From NCBI GenBank assembly GCA_007117185.1, contig SKHA01000162.1, positions 1-6,050 of the forward strand: a DNA stretch of 6,050 bases, given 5' to 3'. This document shows, piece by piece, positions 1-5,944 of this stretch; position 1 is the stretch's first letter, and every line of letters starts with the position of its first letter. The notes under the pieces are model-generated. The model searched no databases. It had not been told where the DNA came from and worked only from the letters and a program-made list of their open reading frames with translations. This stretch comes from Spirochaeta sp. GTDB taxonomy: Bacteria > Spirochaetota > Spirochaetia > DSM-27196 > Alkalispirochaetaceae. The position numbers and the translations under genes were made by a program.

Positions 1-2604
1 ATTCTCGTTGAGCAGCGTCTTGAATCGCTCTTCGAACCCCGGCAGGTCGTCGTCCCGCAGGCGCTGCAGCAGCGCCAGAAACTCGTCCCCCGCTTCTACC
101 GAGGCGTCCATCTCCTGGGTCTCTGCGGGGTAGTCCCGGCGAAAATCCTGCATGTCCTGGGTGATCCGCTCCCGCAGGCGTTGCAGCGTTTTCAGCTCCG
201 CATCGATGCGGCCCTGAAGCCAATCCCGCAGGTCCTGCTGACGGTTATCGGCGCTCTCCGGGGTTATTACCTGGTCGCCCAGGGCCTCCTGGCGGTAGGG
301 GTCGATGGCGGCGGCGAGGCGTGCCGGGCTGTGGGGGGATGATTCCACCTCCTTCTGGTCTTCCACGAGGCGCTGCCGGGCGATCTCGAGGCGTTCGGTA
401 ACGATGGCCATCTGCTCCCGGGTGGTATCCAACGCTTCCCGGTTTACCCGCAGGCGTCCTTCCACCGTATGAAGGTGGTCGGTGAGGGTCTGCAGCACGT
501 CCGATGACGCCTGGAGGGTGCGCATCTCCTGTTCGATGCTCTCGATCCGTGAAGCCAGGGGTGCCCAGTGAATTTCCTGGTACTCGCCGATCGCCTGCAG
601 CCGATAGAGGCGCTGCCGCGTCTCCTGGGTCTTGCGCTGCGCCGCCTGCACCTCGCTGTAGGCTGCCCCGCGGTCCGCCATCTCCCCCTCGATCTCCGTG
701 AGGCGCTGCTCCAGAACCTTGATCTTGGCGTCGTTGCGCCACCCCAGAATGTAGCGACTGCGGTCGTCCAGGCGGTAGCGGTCGTCCTTTTCGTGGCGGT
801 GGGGGGAGCCCTTGATCTGTCCCGCCCGGGTGAGGGCGCGGCTTACCCGGCGGAATACCTCCATGGACTCGCAGCAGGTGTAGTCGAACCGCTCCCTGAG
901 CTGATCCTGGAGCCACGGCCGCAGGGGGCTGTCCGGTTTGATGTCCAGTTTGGCGATGAGAGAGTCCGCGTCGGGTTCCATCTCCCAGGAGCGCTCCTCC
1001 GGGCGCACCCGAAAGTACACCAGCCGTCCCCGCAGGTTGGTACGGTCGACCCATTCGCTTACCGCCGCATAATGGTCTGCCGGTACCAGCAGGGAGAGCC
1101 CGAAGGAACGCAGCACCCGCTCGATCGCTCCTTCCCATTGTTCCTCGCCGGTGCGTACCTGCAGCAGCTCTCCGGCAAAGGGCAAGTCCTCCTCAGGTAG
1201 CTGCAGGTCCTCGCACAGGCGCCGGCGAATGGCGATCTGGCCGGCGTCGATGTTGCTGCGCCGGCTGCGCAGGGAGGTGACCTCGTCAGCGACGGTGGCG
1301 TGCTGGCGCCGCAGCCCCTCAATTTCCACGCCCTGCTCGGTGAGGCGATTCTGCAGGGTATCTTCCTGTTGCTGCAGCGCCACCAGGTCATCGGTGATGC
1401 GCTGGCGGTTGCGGGCGAACTGTTCGTCGTCCCGGGGATCCGGGATATCCAGTTCCATGGCCAGCTGCCGGTACTCGTCGTGGCGGCGCAGCCGCTTCGC
1501 TTTTTCGCTCTCCACGTCCCGGCGCTCTGTGGCCAGCTGGTCCAGGCGGTCACCGCCGTTCTCCGCGATCGCCTGGCGCAGGCGGTCCCGCTCGGACTGT
1601 TCCCGCGCTTCCGTCTCTTCCAGGGTGCGCCGCTTCTCGCTGTGCTTCTCCTCTTCCCCCTTCAGGCGGCGGATACGTTGCTCCAGGAGTTCGCTGCGGA
1701 GGTTGGCGAAATACGCCCGCAGCCCCTCCCGGCAGAACCGCAGGTGGGTTTCCCGCTCGGTCACCTCGGTGTGGCGCTTCAGGTGCTCTTCGATCTGAGA
1801 CAGCCGGGTGATCTGATCCTTGGCCCGCAGCACCGCCTCGTGGGCGCGGTTCAGGTCATCAAAGTGGTGCAGCAGCGCCTGGATGCGGCTGTCCACGTCA
1901 AAGGGTTCGAGCATGTGTTCCCGGACAAACTCGGTGAGGTTGCCCACCGCTTTCATGGAGACGGTCTGGTGAAAGAGCATCAGCGCCTGCTCGCTCTTGA
2001 GGCCGAAGCGGCGGCGGAACGCGGCGCTGTAGGCGGTGAAGGTGTCGAAGATCGGCTCGGTGCCGGGGAGCTCCCGCAGCCGCCGGCGCAGGGTGGCCAG
2101 GTCCGCGCCGAATCCGGAGAACTCCCCGCGGATGGACAGGTCCCGGTCGGCTACCAGGTAGAACCGCGCCGGCTGGCCCTGGGTCTCCTTCTGCCACAGC
2201 ACCTGGGCGATGGTCACCGTCTGGTTGAAGCCGCTGTTGCGGAACACCGCCAGGATGACGGTGTGGCTGCCCCGTTCCCGCAGCGCCACCGGGCGGGAGG
2301 TGGCGCCTTCAATGGTTCGCTCGGAGCGGAAGTACCCCTGCACGTAGGAGCGCAGGTCCCGCTCCTTGCGGTCACCTCCGGCGGCCCTGTTGAAGGCAAC
2401 CCGCCCCGGGGGCACCAGCAGGGTGTTGATTGCGTCCACCACGGTGGACTTGCCCGAGCCGATGTCACCGGTGAGCAGCCCGTTGCGGCCCTCCAGGGGG
2501 AGCACCCACACGCGGTTGTGAAAGGTGCCCCAGTTGTACAGCTCCAGACGGTGGAGCCGAAATCCCGCCAGGGAGTCGTCGGCGGCAAACTCAAGTTCGC
2601 TCAT
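1..2604 (-). CDS. jetC: Wadjet SMC-like ATPase JetC (MksB/COG4913-like), partial at the left edge
   Basis: This is the SMC-type motor ATPase of a type I Wadjet anti-plasmid complex. The frame runs 868 codons from ATG 2604 to base 1 without a stop. Residues 14-60 form the N-terminal ATPase lobe with a clear Walker A (GDIGSGKS, 46-53; K52). The stretch FHQTVSMKAVGNLTEF (211-226) is strongly JetC-like, and Q213 is the likely Q-loop glutamine. Residues about 250-450 are charged and heptad-rich (ascending coiled coil), about 475-615 are a globular hinge-like segment (LSLLVPADHY at 503-512), and about 625-868 are the returning coiled coil. By family knowledge the protein should be roughly 1,100 residues, so the second ATPase lobe (signature and Walker B) is outside the window. 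The start is fixed by an ATGA overlap with the jetB stop and a GAGAGGA ribosome site 9 nt upstream. JetC should bind the JetA kleisin and JetB KITE and extrude DNA loops using ATP. Family assignment is firm; full length and integrity beyond base 1 are unknown. Confidence 0.93.
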   Translation of the reverse strand, partial: MSELEFAADDSLAGFRLHRLELYNWGTFHNRVWVLPLEGRNGLLTGDIGSGKSTVVDAINTLLVPPGRVAFNRAAGGDRKERDLRSYVQGYFRSERTIEGATSRPVALRERGSHTVILAVFRNSGFNQTVTIAQVLWQKETQGQPARFYLVADRDLSIRGEFSGFGADLATLRRRLRELPGTEPIFDTFTAYSAAFRRRFGLKSEQALMLFHQTVSMKAVGNLTEFVREHMLEPFDVDSRIQALLHHFDDLNRAHEAVLRAKDQITRLSQIEEHLKRHTEVTERETHLRFCREGLRAYFANLRSELLEQRIRRLKGEEEKHSEKRRTLEETEAREQSERDRLRQAIAENGGDRLDQLATERRDVESEKAKRLRRHDEYRQLAMELDIPDPRDDEQFARNRQRITDDLVALQQQEDTLQNRLTEQGVEIEGLRRQHATVADEVTSLRSRRSNIDAGQIAIRRRLCEDLQLPEEDLPFAGELLQVRTGEEQWEGAIERVLRSFGLSLLVPADHYAAVSEWVDRTNLRGRLVYFRVRPEERSWEMEPDADSLIAKLDIKPDSPLRPWLQDQLRERFDYTCCESMEVFRRVSRALTRAGQIKGSPHRHEKDDRYRLDDRSRYILGWRNDAKIKVLEQRLTEIEGEMADRGAAYSEVQAAQRKTQETRQRLYRLQAIGEYQEIHWAPLASRIESIEQEMRTLQASSDVLQTLTDHLHTVEGRLRVNREALDTTREQMAIVTERLEIARQRLVEDQKEVESSPHSPARLAAAIDPYRQEALGDQVITPESADNRQQDLRDWLQGRIDAELKTLQRLRERITQDMQDFRRDYPAETQEMDASVEAGDEFLALLQRLRDDDLPGFEERFKTLLNEN

Positions 2605-3248
2605 TCGTTCTCGTCCTCTCCGTCGGTAGCTTCGGAGGCGTTTTCTCCGGTGGAGGTGCGGCCCTCGGCGTAGCCCCGGAGCTGTTCCTCCAGCTCCAGC
2701 AGCCACTGGGCGTCGATGAACGCCTTGAGGATGCGCCGCACCTCGAACTTGCCCGGATCGTTTCCCAGGAAGCGGATAAACCCCAGGTCGGCCACTTTGC
2801 GCAGGTGCGCCATAATCTGGTCGGACATGCGCGCCTCGGTCTTGCCGGGAGGTAGAAAGGTGCGCACCGCGTCCACCATCTCTTCCGTTTCGATGACCAG
2901 CCGCAGTTCACCGCTGGAGGCGTCGTGCTCCGCCAGCTTGCGCCGCAGGATCGCCAGGAGCAGAGTCACCGGATAGGAGAGGGCCCGGCGGTTCACCAGA
3001 CGCGGGATCGGTTCTTCGTCGCTGTCACCGTCGCTTTCGCGCTGGCGCAGGAACGCGTACCCCTCGTCCAGCACGACGACCAGATCCAGCCCCAGCACCG
3101 CCGCGTGGTCCCGGACGGCGTGTTCCAGCGAGAGCAGGTCCTGCCAGCGCTCTTCCTGCTCGTCCCGGGCGATGATCCCCCGCAGGAGGGTTACCAGCAC
3201 CACCGACAGGCGGTTATCAGTCGGCCGGTTGTCATTCGGCGTCGCCAT
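2601..3248 (-). CDS. jetB: Wadjet KITE-like subunit JetB (DUF4194)
   Basis: A 215-residue protein matching the DUF4194 family, the MksE/KITE-like subunit of Wadjet that binds the JetA kleisin and DNA. Recognisable blocks in order are LLRGIIARDE (21-30), LEHAVRDHAAVLGLDLVV (41-58), EGYAFLRQR (62-70), a variable acidic loop (71-80), SYPVTLLLAILRRKLAE (91-107), MSDQIMAHLRKVADLGF (141-157) and FEVRRILKAFIDAQWL (168-183). The length is normal for the family. The C-terminal 25 residues are low-complexity and acidic (ending DGEDENE), probably disordered. A longer frame opens at 3344, but ATG 3248 is chosen because a clean AGGAG (3256-3260) stands 7 nt upstream and the family-like sequence begins just after it. 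The gene starts 17 nt inside the 3' end of jetA and its TGA overlaps the jetC ATG, so translation of all three is probably coupled and stoichiometric. Confidence 0.92.
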   Translation of the reverse strand: MATPNDNRPTDNRLSVVLVTLLRGIIARDEQEERWQDLLSLEHAVRDHAAVLGLDLVVVLDEGYAFLRQRESDGDSDEEPIPRLVNRRALSYPVTLLLAILRRKLAEHDASSGELRLVIETEEMVDAVRTFLPPGKTEARMSDQIMAHLRKVADLGFIRFLGNDPGKFEVRRILKAFIDAQWLLELEEQLRGYAEGRTSTGENASEATDGEDENE

Positions 3249-4755
3249 GGTTGTTCTCCTGTTCTTTGTGGGCACTGTGGGAATCGCGGTCATGGTGGGC
3301 GCGCTGAAAGAGGACCCGAGGCACCCTGGCGCGCCGGGGCACACCTGAGCCGTCGATCCAATGGATAGTGTTGTGGTGTTCCTCGTCGATGACGCCCCAG
3401 GGGTATTCCGAGGCCAGCTTGAAGTAGGCGATCAGCTCCGCCAGACCCTGCTGCAGGGGGTAGCGTTCGGTCAGAGCCGCCAGACTGATCTGGTCGCTCG
3501 CCGCCAGCTCCCGGCTGATCTGATCCTCAAGGCGTTCCATGTCCACGATTTCCTGCTCGAAGAGCGCCGAGGTATCGATCTGAATCTCCTGGTCGTCTTC
3601 CGGCGGGATCTGCAGCAGAACCTCCGCCGGACCGGTGTACGGGGGGCGTTCCAGAGGCAGGTGGATCCCGGCGCGGTTGCCCGCCACGTGGAAGACGGTA
3701 CCCGCCGGGGGGGCCTCCCGCAGCGCCAGGGCGTGCCGGGTCACGCTGTCCAGCAGCTGCATGATGCGCTTGTTCTCGAAGAACGCCTGGTCGTCCAGAA
3801 AGCGGCGCAGCTGCTGGGATAGTCGCGCAACGGTTCGCTGGGTCTGCTCCCCCGCGGCCATCCAGTCGTAGTGAATCCGCCGCAGCCGGGGGTCGTCCCG
3901 CAGCTCACCCAGAGCGTCCAGGGCGTACACCTGATCCAGCAGCGCGGTGAGCTCCTCCTGACTCTCGGGAGACATGAGAAAATCCCAGAACGCCCGAAAG
4001 CTGCGCCCCTCGTCGGAGTCGGTGATCGCGTCGTGTTCTCCGAAGACCGAACGGAGCAGAGAGCTTTTGTCGTCGCTCCACCCGGCGATCCGTTCCCGCA
4101 CCCGACGGTCCAGTTCGCGGAAGTTGTGTTCCACCGCCCGGAAGTCAGAGAGCAGTTCCCGGGCGGTCCTGCTGAAGTTGGTGAAGCGCTCCCGCAGGCT
4201 GCGCTCATCGAGGACGGGGATGTGGCCGGCGCGAATCCGGTCGATCTGGCGCTTGAGCTCCCGCCGCTCCTCCTGAAGCCGGGCGATGCGCGCCTCGGCA
4301 TCCTCTTCGGCACCGTGAACGATCTCCCTGAGCAGGCTCAGGGCGGTGAACAGGCGGCTTTCGGTACCCACAAAGGAGCGCTCGAAGAGGCTGTCCACCC
4401 ACTGCAGCGCCTGCTCGGTGGCGGGGGTCAGGTCGAAATGGGCCTCGTCGGACCCGGGAGGGTAGAACTTGCGCAACCACCCCCGGTCGTGGTGGGCCCA
4501 CTCGGTGAGGTAGTCTGCCGCATCCCGGGGGAACGCGTCGGGTCCTTCCACCTGCCGCAGGGTGTACAGGAAGTCGTCCAGGCGCATCACCAGGTCGGAC
4601 TCGGGCAGAAAGCGGCGGTTGTCTTCCCGGAACGCCCGGTCCAGAAAGGCGGTGACCAGGGGGGCGTGGTCGGCGCTGAGGAGGCGCCAGGCCGGGTGGT
4701 TCCGCTTGAGCTGCAGGAGATCTTCGTAGGAGAGGGTGGTGGCGGGGCGTGGCAT
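3232..4755 (-). CDS. jetA: Wadjet kleisin-like subunit JetA (DUF3375)
   Basis: A 507-residue DUF3375 protein, the MksF/kleisin-like subunit that bridges the JetC ATPase heads and carries JetB. The N-terminal winged-helix-like part includes HPAWRLLSADHAPLVTAFL (20-38), FLPESDLVMRLDDFLYTLR (49-67) and WLRKFYPPG (93-101). It is followed by a helical coiled coil (about 140-178), a long helical middle (about 185-345) and a C-terminal winged-helix-like part with DQISLAALTERYPLQQGLAELIAYF (421-445), VIDEEH (455-460), IHWIDGSG (464-471) and VPRVLFQRA (478-486). The tail (487-507) is rich in His, Glu and Asn. The length suits the family. ATG 4755 is preferred because DUF3375 homology begins a few residues later; an in-frame TTG at 4791 would add 12 residues. 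Neither start has a good Shine-Dalgarno, but a -10-like element sits 7 nt before the ATG, so a leaderless message is possible. It is the first gene of the jet operon. Confidence 0.93.
   Translation of the reverse strand: MPRPATTLSYEDLLQLKRNHPAWRLLSADHAPLVTAFLDRAFREDNRRFLPESDLVMRLDDFLYTLRQVEGPDAFPRDAADYLTEWAHHDRGWLRKFYPPGSDEAHFDLTPATEQALQWVDSLFERSFVGTESRLFTALSLLREIVHGAEEDAEARIARLQEERRELKRQIDRIRAGHIPVLDERSLRERFTNFSRTARELLSDFRAVEHNFRELDRRVRERIAGWSDDKSSLLRSVFGEHDAITDSDEGRSFRAFWDFLMSPESQEELTALLDQVYALDALGELRDDPRLRRIHYDWMAAGEQTQRTVARLSQQLRRFLDDQAFFENKRIMQLLDSVTRHALALREAPPAGTVFHVAGNRAGIHLPLERPPYTGPAEVLLQIPPEDDQEIQIDTSALFEQEIVDMERLEDQISRELAASDQISLAALTERYPLQQGLAELIAYFKLASEYPWGVIDEEHHNTIHWIDGSGVPRRARVPRVLFQRAHHDRDSHSAHKEQENNHGDAE
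3256..3260 (-). promoter_or_regulatory. jetB ribosome binding site within the end of jetA
   Basis: The minus strand reads AGGAG here, followed by a 7-nt spacer and ATG 3248. It lies inside the jetA coding sequence and decides the jetB start against the longer open frame that begins at 3344. Confidence 0.8.
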
Positions 4756-4895
4756 TGGCTGCAGTATATCTGCCCCGAGGGTCCGGACCAAGGGGCGCTG
4801 TACCGCCTTTGGTTCAATCCACGCCGGGCGATTACGTCAATCCGCTGAAGCAGCTCCTCTGGAATGCAGTACCGCCGCCGGGCGGTCTCTGTCAC
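4587..4895 (-). other. Doubtful 102-codon ORF overlapping the toxin stop; ribbon-helix-helix-like start
   Basis: A GTG at 4895 overlaps the toxin stop as GTGA. Its first 30 or so codons read like a small DNA-binding protein, with CIPEELLQRIDVIARRGLN resembling the helix-turn-helix part of ribbon-helix-helix proteins. After about residue 33 the frame becomes Pro/Ser/Cys-rich and runs out of phase over the 5' end of jetA, which is typical of a shadow frame. If anything here is real it is only the region 4800-4895, perhaps the remnant of a third gene of the TA operon whose 3' end was lost when the jet operon was joined. There is no good ribosome site, and the full ORF is unlikely to be a functional gene. 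Confidence 0.2.
4763..4791 (-). promoter_or_regulatory. Candidate jetA promoter, leaderless geometry
   Basis: The minus strand has TTGGTC (4786-4791, 3/6 to the sigma70 -35 consensus), a 17-nt spacer, then TATACT (4763-4768, 5/6 to the -10 consensus). The hexamer ends 7 nt before the jetA ATG at 4755, so transcription would begin at or beside the start codon. No Shine-Dalgarno is present in this leader, which agrees with a leaderless start. The -35 match is poor, so the element could be chance; jetA might instead be transcribed from the upstream TA promoter. Confidence 0.4.
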
Positions 4896-4908
4896 CGGGA
4901 GACCCGCC
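4871..4908 (-). repeat. Two overlapping, mutually exclusive inverted repeats at the end of the toxin gene
   Basis: Stem 1 pairs 4881-4889 with 4899-4908: nine base pairs with one bulged C at 4905 and a 9-nt loop. Its loop contains the toxin TGA and the overlapping GTG. Stem 2 pairs 4871-4876 with 4881-4886: six perfect base pairs and a 4-nt loop. Both use the arm at 4881-4886, so an RNA can form only one at a time. Neither is followed by a T-run in the minus direction, so neither is a standard intrinsic terminator. GC-rich sequence makes chance stems common, so function is unproven. Confidence 0.4.
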
Positions 4909-5314
4909 CTCCCAACGTTTCAATAAACTGCCTCGGCGTCAGTACAGATATGGATCCGACAGTTTCACCGGGAAAATGCCGCACGTTACCCGTAACGAGG
5001 GGGACGCCGCCCATCGTCGCAACCTCTGCAAAAGGTGCGTCATCAGGGTCCGGGAGGCCCTGGATCGTCAGGGCGCCGATAATGTACCGCGCGGAATTTC
5101 GGATGTGATCGAGAATCGCCCGGCTGTCTTCCGGATGGATCCAGCGTGCCAACTCAGGTCTCGCAAGCACTTCACGGTACTCACGAAAGATGCGGTCATC
5201 CAGGCAAAGCTGGATTTCATCCCCACGAACTCCATCAATGATGCGGCCCGGCGGATTCTCGGCACTGATCAAGCCGGAAACAAGGACACTTGTATCCAGC
5301 ACTATCTGAACCAC
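4892..5314 (-). CDS. PIN-domain toxin of a type II toxin-antitoxin pair
   Basis: A 140-residue PIN-domain protein of the COG1569-like toxin group, a probable Mg-dependent endoribonuclease acting on cytoplasmic RNA and held inactive by the antitoxin encoded just upstream. Visible motifs are VLDTSVLVSGL (5-15) with the first catalytic Asp D7, DDRIFREYREVLARPEL (39-55) with E45, DPDDAPFAEVA (89-99) with D91/D92, and PLVTGNVRHF (105-114), where Asn110 stands at a position that is Asp in many other PIN proteins; I recall TGN-x-x-HF as usual in this subgroup. The length is normal. The start is GTG 5314, 5 nt after the antitoxin TAG, with only a weak ribosome site, which suggests translational coupling. 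Codon and base use are less GC-rich than in the jet genes. All expected acidic residues are present, so it looks intact. The RNA target cannot be told from sequence. Confidence 0.85.
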   Translation of the reverse strand: MVQIVLDTSVLVSGLISAENPPGRIIDGVRGDEIQLCLDDRIFREYREVLARPELARWIHPEDSRAILDHIRNSARYIIGALTIQGLPDPDDAPFAEVATMGGVPLVTGNVRHFPGETVGSISVLTPRQFIETLGGRVSR

Positions 5315-5319
5315 GAATG

Positions 5320-5595
5320 CTACCGGGTGCGGGAACGACGGGCAGCATCGATAGCGGACTCAACTACCGCGAGATCAGGGGGATTCTCGATAGCCCGCTC
5401 GCGAATACGTCCTACCGCTGCGGAAAACAGTGCTCTCCGGATCTCCCGCAAGGACGATTCAACTGTTTCGCCATCGACGCCAATCATAATCGCCATCGGT
5501 TTTCCGTCGCGAGTGACGATGATTTCCCGTTCCGACTCCAGCTGAGCACCCAGGGCTTTAGTCTTTTTCAGTTCAGTCACCGCCAGATACCCCAT
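5320..5595 (-). CDS. Phd/YefM-type antitoxin
   Basis: A 91-residue antitoxin. The N-terminal half has the Phd/YefM fold signature: LAVTELKKTKALGAQLE (4-20) gives the opening strand and DNA-binding helices, and REIIVTRDGKPMAIMIGVD (23-41) is the characteristic strand-turn-strand ending in a hydrophobic strand. The C-terminal half (about 45-91) is charged and helical, and would wrap and neutralise the PIN toxin encoded next. The frame stays open upstream to 5985, but ATG 5595 is chosen because an AAGGAG site stands 5 nt before it, the family N-terminus matches, and the upstream residues do not look like protein. Antitoxins of this family usually repress their own promoter; a good sigma70-like promoter lies just upstream, although I see no clear palindromic operator. 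It is the first gene of the TA operon and lies on the same strand as jetABC. Confidence 0.86.
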   Translation of the reverse strand: MGYLAVTELKKTKALGAQLESEREIIVTRDGKPMAIMIGVDGETVESSLREIRRALFSAAVGRIRERAIENPPDLAVVESAIDAARRSRTR

Positions 5596-5600
5596 AATCG

Positions 5601-5606
5601 CTCCTT
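5601..5606 (-). promoter_or_regulatory. Antitoxin ribosome binding site
   Basis: The minus strand reads AAGGAG with a 5-nt spacer to ATG 5595. It is the strongest Shine-Dalgarno in the right half of the window and fixes the antitoxin start against the longer open frame. Confidence 0.8.
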
Positions 5607-5617
5607 TTTCACTCTTA

Positions 5618-5646
5618 ATAATACCACAAATAACGGGTTGTGCCCA
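5618..5646 (-). promoter_or_regulatory. Sigma70-like promoter of the toxin-antitoxin operon
   Basis: On the minus strand TGGGCA (5641-5646, 4/6 to the -35 consensus) is separated by exactly 17 nt from TATTAT (5618-5623, 5/6 to the -10 consensus). TGG immediately before the -10 hexamer gives an extended -10 (TGn). Transcription would start near 5611-5612, giving a leader of about 16 nt that contains the AAGGAG site. The AT-rich patch stands out from the surroundings. Autoregulation by the antitoxin is expected from the family but no operator is evident. Confidence 0.6.
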
Positions 5647-5944
5647 GTTTTCCGCCGATATGGAACGGATTTTCGTATACAGCCGGGGGCCGAGTTTCAT
5701 ACACACGCACAGCTCGACGAAGTACCAGTTTGAGCTTTTCCAAACACCGGTGGGCGGCCTTTGGTATCGGGAGGGGCACCCTCCGTTGCGGTCAACCTGC
5801 CGGAGCAGCAGTTCTCCTTCGTTTGGCTTCAGGGGCAGGAACCGGATCAAGCTCCCGATCACGCAGCCCGGCACATTATCAGGATGGTGACGGGGCATTG
5901 AATGGTGTGTGGGCGTCGCGCCCTGTCGTGTTACAATCATCGTC
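5647..5944. other. Intergenic stretch with small inverted repeats; no gene supported
   Basis: About 300 bp between the TA promoter and the start of the plus-strand partial gene. Frames cross it on both strands but none looks like protein, and no known RNA is recognised. It contains a 6-bp inverted repeat with a GCA loop (5770-5784) and a 5-bp inverted repeat GGGCG-TCG-CGCCC (5911-5923) just before the -10-like element of the right-edge gene. Neither has a T-run. One hand-counted line here is about 53% GC. Confidence 0.5.
5929..5937 (+). promoter_or_regulatory. Extended -10 element before the right-edge gene
   Basis: TGTTACAAT matches an extended -10 (TGn plus TACAAT, 5/6). It ends 7 nt before GTG 5945, the same geometry as the jetA candidate promoter. 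There is no recognisable -35 at 17-18 nt, and the inverted repeat at 5911-5923 overlaps the spacer, where a repressor could bind. Confidence 0.35.

Noticed and set aside
568..1200. Plus-strand ORF of 210 codons antisense to jetC
   Set aside because: Another in-register mirror frame; the hinge-like segment and coiled coil of jetC explain this DNA.
1300..2673. Long plus-strand ORF of 457 codons antisense to jetC
   Set aside because: It lies in exact codon register opposite jetC, as GC-rich genes commonly produce; its protein is low-complexity and matches nothing, while the minus strand encodes a conserved ATPase.
3871..4848. Plus-strand ORF of 325 codons antisense to jetA
   Set aside because: Codon-register mirror of jetA with no recognisable domain or ribosome site; jetA is strongly conserved on the other strand.
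4736..5545. Plus-strand ORF of 269 codons across the TA pair and the jetA start
   Set aside because: It spans three better-supported minus-strand genes plus their spacer, and the product has no family resemblance.
5770..5784. Inverted repeat GGAGGG-GCA-CCCTCC as a terminator
   Set aside because: Only six pairs and no T-run on either side; it may be chance in GC-rich DNA.
5596..5944. Integron attC site, tRNA or CRISPR repeat in the right intergenic stretch
   Set aside because: I looked for GTTRRRY/RYYYAAC core pairs, cloverleaf arms and spaced direct repeats and found none.
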